Source of the DNA: Croceibacterium ferulae
GTDB lineage: Bacteria > Pseudomonadota > Alphaproteobacteria > Sphingomonadales > Sphingomonadaceae
Length of the DNA: 64,000 nt
Reading direction: 5' to 3'
NCBI RefSeq assembly: GCF_003660445.1
Contig: NZ_QZVQ01000006.1
Location: forward strand, 1 to 64,000
The notes below the pieces were generated by a model, which had not been told where the DNA came from, searched no databases, and saw only the letters and a program-made list of their open reading frames with translations. A program made the position numbers and the translations under genes. Below are positions 17,898 to 24,284 of the stretch, piece by piece. Each line of letters starts with the position of its first letter. Positions within the stretch are counted from its first letter, which is position 1.

Positions 17898-19061
17898 ATG
17901 TCTCTTTTCGAAAGCCTGCGTTCCGCCTTCAAGGCGGGCGGGGGATCCCGGGTGCCGCTGGCGCATGGCTTCGTGCCGCCATATGCGCTGGCCCTGGGCG
18001 TTCAGCCGACCCGGGTTGCCTTTGAATATCGGCGCGGCGTGCGCGAGGCGTTCCTGAACAATCCGGTGGCGCAGCGCGCGGTCCGGATCGTCGCCGATGG
18101 CGTCGCCGCCGCGCCGCTGACCATCAGTGATCCCAAGGTCCGCCGCCTGCTGGAGGCGACGTCCGCCGGGCAGTCGCTGCTGGAAACGCTGGCCGCGCAG
18201 CTGGTGCTGCACGGCAATGCCTTCGTCCAGGTCATGCGTGACGAGAGCGGCCTGCCGACCGAGCTGTTCGCGCTGCGGCCGGAGCGGATGGCGGTGATCG
18301 CCGGCGCCGATGGCTGGCCGGTCGCCTATGATTACCAGGTCGGCGGCAGCACGGTGCGCCTGCCGGTGGAGGATGCCGATGGCTGGCCCGCGGTGATCCA
18401 CCTGAAGACCTTCCACCCGGCCGACGACCATTATGGCGCGGGCTGCCTGTCCGCCGCCGAGGGCGCGGTGCAGATCCACAATGCGGCGGCCGCGTGGAAC
18501 CGGGCGCTGCTGGAGAATGCGGCGCGCCCGTCCGGCGCGCTGGTCTATGCCAATGGCGATTCCGCCGGCCTCAGCCCCGACCAGTTCGACCGGCTGAAGG
18601 AGGAACTGGCGACCGCCTTTTCCGGCAGCAACAATGCCGGCCGGCCGATGCTGCTGGAGGGCGGGCTGCAGTGGCAGAGCCTGTCGCTGTCGCCGGCCGA
18701 GATGGACTTTGCCCAGCTGAAGGCGGCGGCGGCGCGGGACATCGCGCTGGCCTTCGGCGTGCCGCCGATGCTGCTGGGTCTGCCGGGTGACAACACCTAT
18801 GCCAATTATCGGGAGGCCAGCAAGGCGCTGTGGCGGCTGACGCTGCTGCCGCTGGCGGGCAAGATCCTGGCCGGCCTGGCGGAAGGGCTGGAGCCCTGGT
18901 TCCCCCGGCTGGACCTGGCGGTGGACCTGGACCGGGTGCCGGCGCTGGCAGAGGATCGCGAGCGTCTGTGGGCGCAGGTCAGCGGTGCCGATTTCCTGGA
19001 CACGGACGAGAAGCGCAGCCTGCTGGGCCTGCCGGTCCGCGCCGCCGGGAAGCAGCCATGA
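17898..19061 (+). CDS. GTA portal protein (g3)
   Basis: 387-residue HK97-type portal protein, the dodecameric ring at the capsid vertex through which DNA enters and the tail attaches. Family features: N-terminal helical region around NNPVAQRAVRIVAD, the HGNAFVQ and LRPERM segments of the core, and GVPPMLLGLPGDNTYANYREA typical of the C-terminal stem and crown. A good AAGGATCAGAG site precedes the ATG. Its stop overlaps the next start (ATGATGA). Confidence 0.93.
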   Translation: MSLFESLRSAFKAGGGSRVPLAHGFVPPYALALGVQPTRVAFEYRRGVREAFLNNPVAQRAVRIVADGVAAAPLTISDPKVRRLLEATSAGQSLLETLAAQLVLHGNAFVQVMRDESGLPTELFALRPERMAVIAGADGWPVAYDYQVGGSTVRLPVEDADGWPAVIHLKTFHPADDHYGAGCLSAAEGAVQIHNAAAAWNRALLENAARPSGALVYANGDSAGLSPDQFDRLKEELATAFSGSNNAGRPMLLEGGLQWQSLSLSPAEMDFAQLKAAAARDIALAFGVPPMLLGLPGDNTYANYREASKALWRLTLLPLAGKILAGLAEGLEPWFPRLDLAVDLDRVPALAEDRERLWAQVSGADFLDTDEKRSLLGLPVRAAGKQP

Positions 19062-19372
19062 TGACGCGGCGCGAGGACATGCTGGCCGGGCTGATCGCCC
19101 AGGCCGGCGCGAAAGGCACCGATTTGGTGACGCTGCGCGCGATCATCGAGGAAGCAAGCGAGCTGGGCGCCGAGCGCGTGCTGCAGCGGCTGAATCTGGG
19201 CGACGACCGGGCGCAGGGCGATATCGACGAGCTGCGCGACCTGCTGAGCGCGTGGCGCGCGGCCAAGTCCAGCGTGTGGAAGGCGGCGATCGAATGGCTG
19301 GTGCGCGGTGTGATGGCGTTGCTGCTGATCGGCATCGCCGTGCGGCTGAACGTGCCGGAGATGCTGAAATGA
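19058..19372 (+). CDS. DUF6127-like GTA protein
   Basis: 104-residue protein between portal and protease. The first 80 residues are charged and helical (TLRAIIEEASELGAERVLQRL). A transmembrane helix (about residues 80-97) lies near the C-terminus. A protein of this kind occupies the same position in other alphaproteobacterial GTA clusters, and I assign the DUF6127 family with moderate certainty. Function is unknown; the membrane segment suggests it does not become part of the mature capsid. Four-base overlaps join it to both neighbours. Confidence 0.65.
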   Translation: MMTRREDMLAGLIAQAGAKGTDLVTLRAIIEEASELGAERVLQRLNLGDDRAQGDIDELRDLLSAWRAAKSSVWKAAIEWLVRGVMALLLIGIAVRLNVPEMLK

Positions 19373-19791
19373 GGCGCGGTTCACCCCCTGTCCGCTTCGC
19401 CGGCTACGCCGCCCTGTTCGACATCCCCGACGGTGCGCGCGACGTGATCCGCCCCGGCGCCTTTGCCCGCACGCTGGCCGAGCGGCGCGACCGCAACCTG
19501 GGGCCGGTGCCGCTGTACTGGCAGCACCGGCCGCATCAGCGGATCGGCACGGTGGAGATGCTGGCGGAGGATGCGCGCGGGCTGCGCGTGATCGCCGCGA
19601 TCGACAATGCCGCCAGCCGCGCCGCCGCCGAGCTGCGCAGCCGGACGGTCAGCGGATTGTCGTTCGGTTATTTCGCGCGTGCCGCGACCCCCTTTCCGGC
19701 CGGACGGCTGCTGGAGGACATCGACCTGTTCGAAGTCAGCCTCGTCACCCGACCGCTCCAGCCGGGAGCGCGGGTTCACCTGATCGGCTGA
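19369..19791 (+). CDS. GTA HK97-family prohead protease (g4)
   Basis: 140-residue serine protease of the HK97 U35 family that trims the capsid protein N-terminus and scaffold during prohead maturation. Visible family elements: FAGYAALFDIPD and DVIRPGAFARTL at the start, the catalytic His in the YWQHRPHQRIG segment, the catalytic Ser in GLSFGY, and a late EVSLVTRP. Length is near the GTA usual. Starts inside the preceding stop (ATGA). A strong hairpin follows 14 nt after the stop. Confidence 0.9.
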   Translation: MRRGSPPVRFAGYAALFDIPDGARDVIRPGAFARTLAERRDRNLGPVPLYWQHRPHQRIGTVEMLAEDARGLRVIAAIDNAASRAAAELRSRTVSGLSFGYFARAATPFPAGRLLEDIDLFEVSLVTRPLQPGARVHLIG

Positions 19792-19804
19792 ACCCGTCGA
19801 CACC

Positions 19805-19839
19805 GCCATGGGCCGGGCCACCCCTGTCCGGCCCATGGC
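19805..19839 (+). other. Perfect 12-bp intergenic hairpin after the GTA protease gene
   Basis: GCCATGGGCCGG at 19805-19816 pairs exactly with 19828-19839 around an 11-nt loop; no T run follows. Likely an mRNA processing or stability element rather than a terminator. Confidence 0.6.
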
Positions 19840-19908
19840 GCCCGACCCTGAACTACCCCTGTGCAACCACCTGCCGGGCGCTGCCCGGTTCCAACGGAGA
19901 ACATTGCC

Positions 19909-20253
19909 ATGACCATGACCGCCCCCGTCGCCGGCCTGCGCATCACCCGTGACCTGCGCGCTGCCGAAGCCGCGCTGGACGAAGCGCTGATGAAGCACAA
20001 CACCTTGTTCGCCACGCTGCTGAGCGCGCGCCAGAACACCGAAGAGGCCGGCCCCTTCACCGGCCACGAGATCCTGCTGCGCCTGATCAAGTCGCAGCAG
20101 ACCCTGCTGGCCGCCGGTGGCGACCTGGCCCGCGTCCATGGCGGCCTGAGCGACATGGGCCGCGAGATGGGTGCTGCCGTGCACGATTGCCCCGAGGATG
20201 GCCCGATCGGCTTCGTCGATGGCGAGGACGAGGTGCGCGCCATCGCCGCCTGA
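19909..20253 (+). CDS. Hypothetical protein inserted between GTA protease and capsid genes
   Basis: 114 residues, not recognised. It is mostly helical: a segment around LRAAEAALDEALMKHNTLFATLLSARQ, then residues about 48-80 (HEILLRLIKSQQTLLAAGGDLARVHGGL), and an acidic C-terminus (FVDGEDEVRA). No membrane segment. CAACGGAG lies upstream of ATG 19909. Unlike most GTA genes here it does not overlap its neighbours and is flanked by strong hairpins. RcGTA has no gene at this exact place that I recall. A capsid scaffold, chaperone or decoration role is possible from position only. Confidence 0.75.
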   Translation: MTMTAPVAGLRITRDLRAAEAALDEALMKHNTLFATLLSARQNTEEAGPFTGHEILLRLIKSQQTLLAAGGDLARVHGGLSDMGREMGAAVHDCPEDGPIGFVDGEDEVRAIAA

Positions 20254-20273
20254 GCGGCAGCAGGAGAAAGGCC

Positions 20274-20301
20274 GGGCCGGGGCAGCGGATCGCCCCGGCC
20301 C
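20274..20301 (+). other. Perfect 10-bp GC hairpin in the capsid leader
   Basis: GGGCCGGGGC at 20274-20283 pairs with 20292-20301 around an 8-nt loop. No T run. It precedes the terminator-like element at 20350-20390 in the same 162-nt leader. Confidence 0.55.
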
Positions 20302-20349
20302 CGGCCAAGGCCGGCCACCTGAACGGCCCGCCCCCGAGAGAACAGTTTC

Positions 20350-20390
20350 CCCGCCGCGCACCGCTTCGACCAGGGTGCCGGCGGGTTTTT
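20350..20390 (+). terminator. Terminator-like hairpin just before the GTA capsid gene
   Basis: CCCGCCG at 20350-20356 pairs with CGGCGGG at 20379-20385, with an inner GCACC/GGTGC stem, followed by five T residues at 20386-20390. It ends 25 nt before the capsid start, so transcripts from upstream should be attenuated here or processed. Confidence 0.7.
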
Positions 20391-20415
20391 CATGCAAGCG
20401 AAAGGCAGATGCCCC

Positions 20416-21552
20416 ATGAATCCCGAACCCGAGCAGGACGTGCTGGCCGCGTCCTTCGACATTGTCGCGCGGCAGGACCGCACCGATGATGCCATCAGCC
20501 GCCTGCAGACCGAGCTGGACGAGGCCAAGGCGCGGCTCGCCCGTCTCGGCCGCAGTGGCGCGTCGCGCGTGGCGCTGGCCGCAGGTGACAGCACGATCGA
20601 GGTCAAGGGCTTCGTCGACGGCTATCTGCGGCAGGGCCGCGAGACCGAGCTGAAGGGCATGAACAGCGCCACCGGCGCCGAGGGCGGCTTTGCCGTGCCG
20701 GCCGAAGTGGATGTGGCGATCGCCGCCACGGTGAAGGCGATCAGCCCGATCCGCCAGGTGGCGCAGGTGGTGCAGGTCGGCAGCGCCGGTTACCGCAAGC
20801 TGGTGAGCACCGGCGGCGCGGCGAGCGGCTGGGTCAGCGAACTGGCACCGCGGCCCGGCACCGGCACGTCCAACTTCAAGGAGATCAACCCGCCGAGCGG
20901 CGAGCTGTACGCCAATCCCGCGGCCAGCCAGACCATGCTGGACGATGCGGCCTTCGACCTGGAAAGCTGGCTGACCGGCGAGATCGCGGTGGAATTTGCA
21001 CGGGCCGAAGGCGCCGCTTTCGTGAACGGCACCGGCGTCGACCAGCCGCTGGGCATCCTGCGCGTGCCGACCAGCACGGAAGGTGACGACACCCGTGAGT
21101 TCGGCGAGCTGCAATATCTGAAGTCCGGTGCGGATGACGGTTTCGACGTCGGCCCCGACCTGACGCTGGTGGACATGGTCCATTCGCTCCGGTCCAGCCT
21201 GCGGCAGGGTGCGTGCTGGCTGATGAACAGCCGCACGCTGGCCACCATCCGCAAGCTGAAGACTGCGGACGGTGCCTTCATCTGGCAGCCCGGCCTGTCC
21301 GATGGCCAGCCCGACCGGCTGCTGGGCTATCCGGTGGTCGAGGCGGAGGACATGCCCGACATCGATATCGGCGAATATCCGATTGCCTTCGGCAATTTCC
21401 AGGCCGGTTATCTGATCACGGAGCGCACCGCGACCAGCATCCTGCGCGATCCGTTCACCAACAAGCCGTTCGTCCACTTCTACGCCACCAAGCGCGTGGG
21501 CGGCCAGGTGCTGGATACGAACGCGATCAAGCTGCTGCGCATCGAAGCGTAA
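20416..21552 (+). CDS. GTA major capsid protein (g5)
   Basis: 378-residue HK97-fold capsid protein. Residues about 1-75 are a helical, charged region that the prohead protease is expected to remove (delta domain). The mature fold follows, with EVKGFVDGYLRQG and ATGAEGGFAVP at the N-arm, the spine helix region around TMLDDAAFDLESWL, and ATKRVGGQVLD near the end. ATG 20416 is chosen over 20392 because AAAGG lies at 20400-20404 at correct spacing. It is preceded by two hairpins and followed by another, setting it apart from the coupled genes around it. Confidence 0.92.
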   Translation: MNPEPEQDVLAASFDIVARQDRTDDAISRLQTELDEAKARLARLGRSGASRVALAAGDSTIEVKGFVDGYLRQGRETELKGMNSATGAEGGFAVPAEVDVAIAATVKAISPIRQVAQVVQVGSAGYRKLVSTGGAASGWVSELAPRPGTGTSNFKEINPPSGELYANPAASQTMLDDAAFDLESWLTGEIAVEFARAEGAAFVNGTGVDQPLGILRVPTSTEGDDTREFGELQYLKSGADDGFDVGPDLTLVDMVHSLRSSLRQGACWLMNSRTLATIRKLKTADGAFIWQPGLSDGQPDRLLGYPVVEAEDMPDIDIGEYPIAFGNFQAGYLITERTATSILRDPFTNKPFVHFYATKRVGGQVLDTNAIKLLRIEA

Positions 21553-21561
21553 GCCGCTGCC

Positions 21562-21610
21562 GCATCCGCGCCGTTCCGTCATCCCCCTTGTGGCGGAGCG
21601 GCGCGGATGC
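21562..21610 (+). other. Perfect 12-bp hairpin after the GTA capsid gene
   Basis: GCATCCGCGCCG at 21562-21573 pairs exactly with 21599-21610 around a 25-nt loop, starting 9 nt after the capsid stop; CCCTTTTCCTTT follows. It could be a weak terminator or protect the capsid message. It buries the ATG at 21607, supporting 21640 as the start of the next gene. Confidence 0.55.
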
Positions 21611-21639
21611 CCCTTTTCCTTTCAGACATGGAGACCGCC

Positions 21640-22188
21640 ATGCAGCGGGCAATCGTCACGCCGGCCGACATGGCGGGCGCGGCTCTCAGCGAGCTCAAAT
21701 CCTGGCTCGCCATCACCACCACGCGCGACGATCCGGGCCTGTCGACATTGCTGCAGGCGGCGCTGGACATGTGCGAGGCCTTCACCGGGCTGATGCCGCT
21801 GGCGACCGAGTGCGAGGAGGTGCTGGCGCCGACGGGCATGTGGCAGGTGCTGCGCACCCGTCCGGTGCAGGCCATCCGCCGCGTCGCCCGGCGGAATGCC
21901 GCCGGCGAATGGCGTGACCTGCCGGCGGCCAGTTACGCGATCGACCTGCTGGCCGATGGCAGCGGGCGCGTGCGCCTGCTGGCGGCGACGGGTGAGGCAC
22001 CGCTGCGCGTGACCTTCACCGCCGGCCTGGCGGGCGAGTGGACGGGACTGCCCGCCACGCTGCGCCACGGCATTGTGCGGCTGGCTGCCGACCAGTTCGA
22101 GCAGCGCGGAACGGTTGCCGCCCGCACGGCGCCGCCGGCCTGCGTGGTGGCGCTGTGGCAGCCCTGGCGCCGGATGCGGCTGGCATGA
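21640..22188 (+). CDS. GTA head-tail connector protein (g6, adaptor)
   Basis: 182-residue protein of the phage gp6-like/DUF adaptor family that binds below the portal. The N-terminal helices (ALSELKSWLAITTTRDDPGL and LLQAALDMCEAFTG) are the typical family start. A beta-rich middle and a C-terminal helix bundle (LRHGIVRLAADQFEQRG) follow. ATG 21640 has GGAG 7 nt upstream; the earlier ATGs at 21607 and 21628 are less likely because the first is sequestered in a hairpin. Its stop overlaps the next short gene. Confidence 0.85.
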   Translation: MQRAIVTPADMAGAALSELKSWLAITTTRDDPGLSTLLQAALDMCEAFTGLMPLATECEEVLAPTGMWQVLRTRPVQAIRRVARRNAAGEWRDLPAASYAIDLLADGSGRVRLLAATGEAPLRVTFTAGLAGEWTGLPATLRHGIVRLAADQFEQRGTVAARTAPPACVVALWQPWRRMRLA

Positions 22189-22337
22189 GCGGCGCCGAAG
22201 CCGCCATCGAGCGACTGGCGATCAAGGCGGAGCGCATCGCGCTCGCCCGCGCCGAGACGCTGGCCCGAAGGCGAGAGAACCGGACCGAATGGGCGGACGC
22301 ACGCTTGCTGCGGCCGCTGATCGCCAATGACAACTGA
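22185..22337 (+). CDS. 50-residue protein at the GTA g7 position
   Basis: Short, Arg/Ala-rich, predicted helical protein (residues 5-40) with no recognised domain. It starts inside the g6 stop (ATGA) and ends 12 nt before g8, so translation is likely. In RcGTA this position holds g7, a head stopper of about 110 residues with a beta-barrel. The present product is far too short and of a different composition to be that protein. Confidence 0.6.
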   Translation: MSGAEAAIERLAIKAERIALARAETLARRRENRTEWADARLLRPLIANDN

Positions 22338-22349
22338 CAGGAGAGCCGG

Positions 22350-22742
22350 ATGGAAAGCCTGCTGCGCGCCGCGCTGATCGACTGGCTGCGCACCGATGCG
22401 GTGCTGGCCCCGACGGTCAACATCGTGGCCGAGGAACATCCGGTGCAGGCCAGCGTGCCGTGGATCGGCGTGGTGGCGAGCGCCAGCACCGACTGGAGCA
22501 CCAAGACCGAGCGCGGCCGCGAAGTGCGGCTGGCGCTGGAATACCACACCCGCGGTGACGACCCGGCCGGAGCGGCGGCGACCGTCGCCGCGATCGAGGC
22601 CTGCGTGGAAAGCCTGCCGCGCCGGCAGCCGCACTTCCACGTGGCGGGCATCGCCTTCGTGCGGGCCCGCGCGGAGCAGCGGCCGCGGCAGGGCCGGGCG
22701 GTGCTGCTGGAATACCGATTTCGCATCCTGGCCACGGCCTGA
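22350..22742 (+). CDS. GTA tail terminator-like protein, DUF3168 (g8)
   Basis: 130-residue DUF3168 protein, the family that caps the tail tube at the head-tail joint. The N-terminal helix SLLRAALIDWLRTD, the WIGVVASASTDWSTKT strand and the late RAVLLEYRFRILA strand match the family pattern. GACAGGAGAG gives a strong ribosome site. Length is the family norm. Confidence 0.88.
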   Translation: MESLLRAALIDWLRTDAVLAPTVNIVAEEHPVQASVPWIGVVASASTDWSTKTERGREVRLALEYHTRGDDPAGAAATVAAIEACVESLPRRQPHFHVAGIAFVRARAEQRPRQGRAVLLEYRFRILATA

Positions 22743-22767
22743 CCCATCTTTGCGAGGAGTTTTGACC

Positions 22768-23175
22768 ATGAGTGCACAGAAGGGTTCCGCCTTCCTGCTG
22801 AAGATCGGCGGGGATGGCGACACGAAGGAGTACCGCACGGTCGCCGGCCTGCGCACCACGCAGATGTCCATCAGCGGCGATGCCGTGATCGTGACGCACA
22901 AGCAGTCGGGTGGCTGGCGCGAATTGCTGTCGGGTGCGGGATCGCGCCATGTCTCCGTCAGCGCGGCGGGGATCTTCCTGGGCAGCGAGGCGGAAGGCGC
23001 GATCCGTGCCCACGCGCTGGCCGGCACGGTCGCACCCTATGAACTGTCGTTTGAGGATGGCGAGAAGCTGCGCGGGACATTCCTGGTGCAGCGGCTGGAC
23101 TATGCCGGCGATTTCAATGGCGAGCGCAATTACACGCTGCAGCTGGAAAGCAGCGGCGCGGTGGTGCCCGCGTGA
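22768..23175 (+). CDS. GTA major tail protein, TP901-1 type (g9)
   Basis: 135-residue tail tube subunit. It begins with AQKGSAFLLKIG, and has TTQMSISGDAVIVTHK, the GWRELLSGAG segment conserved in the family and a C-terminal beta-strand pair (LDYAGDFNGERNYTLQLESSG). It assembles into the hexameric tube around the tape measure. CGAGGAG lies upstream of the ATG. The stop overlaps the next gene start (GTGA). Confidence 0.92.
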   Translation: MSAQKGSAFLLKIGGDGDTKEYRTVAGLRTTQMSISGDAVIVTHKQSGGWRELLSGAGSRHVSVSAAGIFLGSEAEGAIRAHALAGTVAPYELSFEDGEKLRGTFLVQRLDYAGDFNGERNYTLQLESSGAVVPA

Positions 23176-23489
23176 GCGCCAATCCCCTGCCCAATCCTGT
23201 CCGTGGCGAGGCCGAGCTGGTGATCGCGGGCGAGGCGCGGCTGCTGCGCCCCACCTTTACCGCGCTGGTCGCGGCCGAGGGGGAGCTGGGTTCGCTGTTC
23301 GCCGTGGTCGAGCGGGCGAGTGCCGGCGAGCTGCGGCTGGAGGAGATGGCGGCCTTATTCTGGCATTGCCTGGCCGACCGGCCGACGATTTCGCGCGAGG
23401 CGGTCGGCCAGGCAGTCGTGGCGCAGGGGCTGGCGGGATGCGCCAGACCCCTGGGCATGTTGCTGCGGCAGATCCTGCAGGGTGGCTGA
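23172..23489 (+). CDS. GTA gp10 family protein
   Basis: 105-residue protein of the GTA_gp10 family (tail tube/tape measure chaperone type). Typical order: NPVRGEAELVIAGEARLLRPTF, an acidic helix AAEGELGSLFAVVERA, then LRLEEMAALFWHCL and a final hydrophobic helix. It uses a GTG start that overlaps the g9 stop by 4 bases. With the next gene it resembles the two tail assembly chaperones of long-tailed phages. Confidence 0.88.
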   Translation: MSANPLPNPVRGEAELVIAGEARLLRPTFTALVAAEGELGSLFAVVERASAGELRLEEMAALFWHCLADRPTISREAVGQAVVAQGLAGCARPLGMLLRQILQGG

Positions 23490-23688
23490 GAGCCCCTGCT
23501 TCATGGATCGGGCCGCGCGACTGGCCGGGGTGATCCCGGCGATGGTGGGGTGGCGGCCGGACGAGTTCTGGTCCGCCACCCCGGCGGAGGTGTCCGCCAT
23601 CCTGTCACCCCCGGAGATTGCCGGCGCGGCCGATGGCGTGAGCCGGGCCGAACTGAACCGCCTGATGGAGCGTGAGAACCATGGATGA
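23482..23688 (+). CDS. GTA phage tail assembly chaperone (g10.1)
   Basis: 68-residue protein. The segment ARLAGVIPAMVGWRPDEFWSATPAEVSAIL is the signature of the small tail assembly chaperone found after gp10 in alphaproteobacterial GTAs. I start at GTG 23482, which overlaps the gp10 stop; ATG 23503 would drop seven residues. It overlaps the tape measure start by 8 bases. Confidence 0.8.
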   Translation: MAESPCFMDRAARLAGVIPAMVGWRPDEFWSATPAEVSAILSPPEIAGAADGVSRAELNRLMERENHG

Positions 23689-24265
23689 CGATATCGAGAC
23701 GCTGATGATCGACGTGCGCGCCAATACCAGCGGGTTGCGGGCCGATCTGGACGGCCTGCGCGGCACGCTGGACAGCGCGCTGGGCGCGGCGGGCGAGGAG
23801 GCCGGCGCGCGGCTGGAGCGTGGCCTGCTGTCCGCGATCCGGCGGGGCAGCCTGGGCTTTGACGATCTGAAACGCGTGGCATTGGGGGCGATGGACGAGA
23901 TCGCCGCCGGGGCGATGCAGCGCGGGGTCGGTGCGGTGCTGGGCGGCGCCTCCGCCGGCAATGGCGGGCCAGGTGGCATGAGCGGCCTGCTGGCCGGCGT
24001 GGCGGGTGCATTGCTGGGCCTGCCGGGGCGGGCCACGGGCGGGCCGGTTGCGCCCGGACGCCCCTATTGGGTGGGGGAGCGCGGGCCGGAAGTGTTCGTG
24101 CCCACCGCCGCCGGCCGCATCGAGCCCGCGACGACGCAGCCCCGCGACGTGCGCATATCCATCCAGCTGCAGCAGCCGCGCGGCGGCGGCGACGCGCCGG
24201 CGGCGTGGCGCCGGTCATCGCGGCAGGTCGCCAGTTCGATCCGGCGATCGCTGCGCGCCTTCTGA
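23681..24265 (+). CDS. GTA short tail tape measure protein (g11)
   Basis: 194 residues, close to the unusually short RcGTA tape measure. The N-terminal half is helical (GLRADLDGLRGTLDSALGAAGEEAGARLERGLL). A hydrophobic Gly/Ala region (residues about 85-115) follows, then the GGPVAPGRPYWVGERGPEVF motif shared by tape measure C-termini, and a basic tail. Tape measure length sets tail length, so the particle should have a very short non-contractile tail. It overlaps the chaperone gene upstream. Confidence 0.88.
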   Translation: MDDDIETLMIDVRANTSGLRADLDGLRGTLDSALGAAGEEAGARLERGLLSAIRRGSLGFDDLKRVALGAMDEIAAGAMQRGVGAVLGGASAGNGGPGGMSGLLAGVAGALLGLPGRATGGPVAPGRPYWVGERGPEVFVPTAAGRIEPATTQPRDVRISIQLQQPRGGGDAPAAWRRSSRQVASSIRRSLRAF

Positions 24266-24284
24266 TACACAAGGATTCAGCTTC

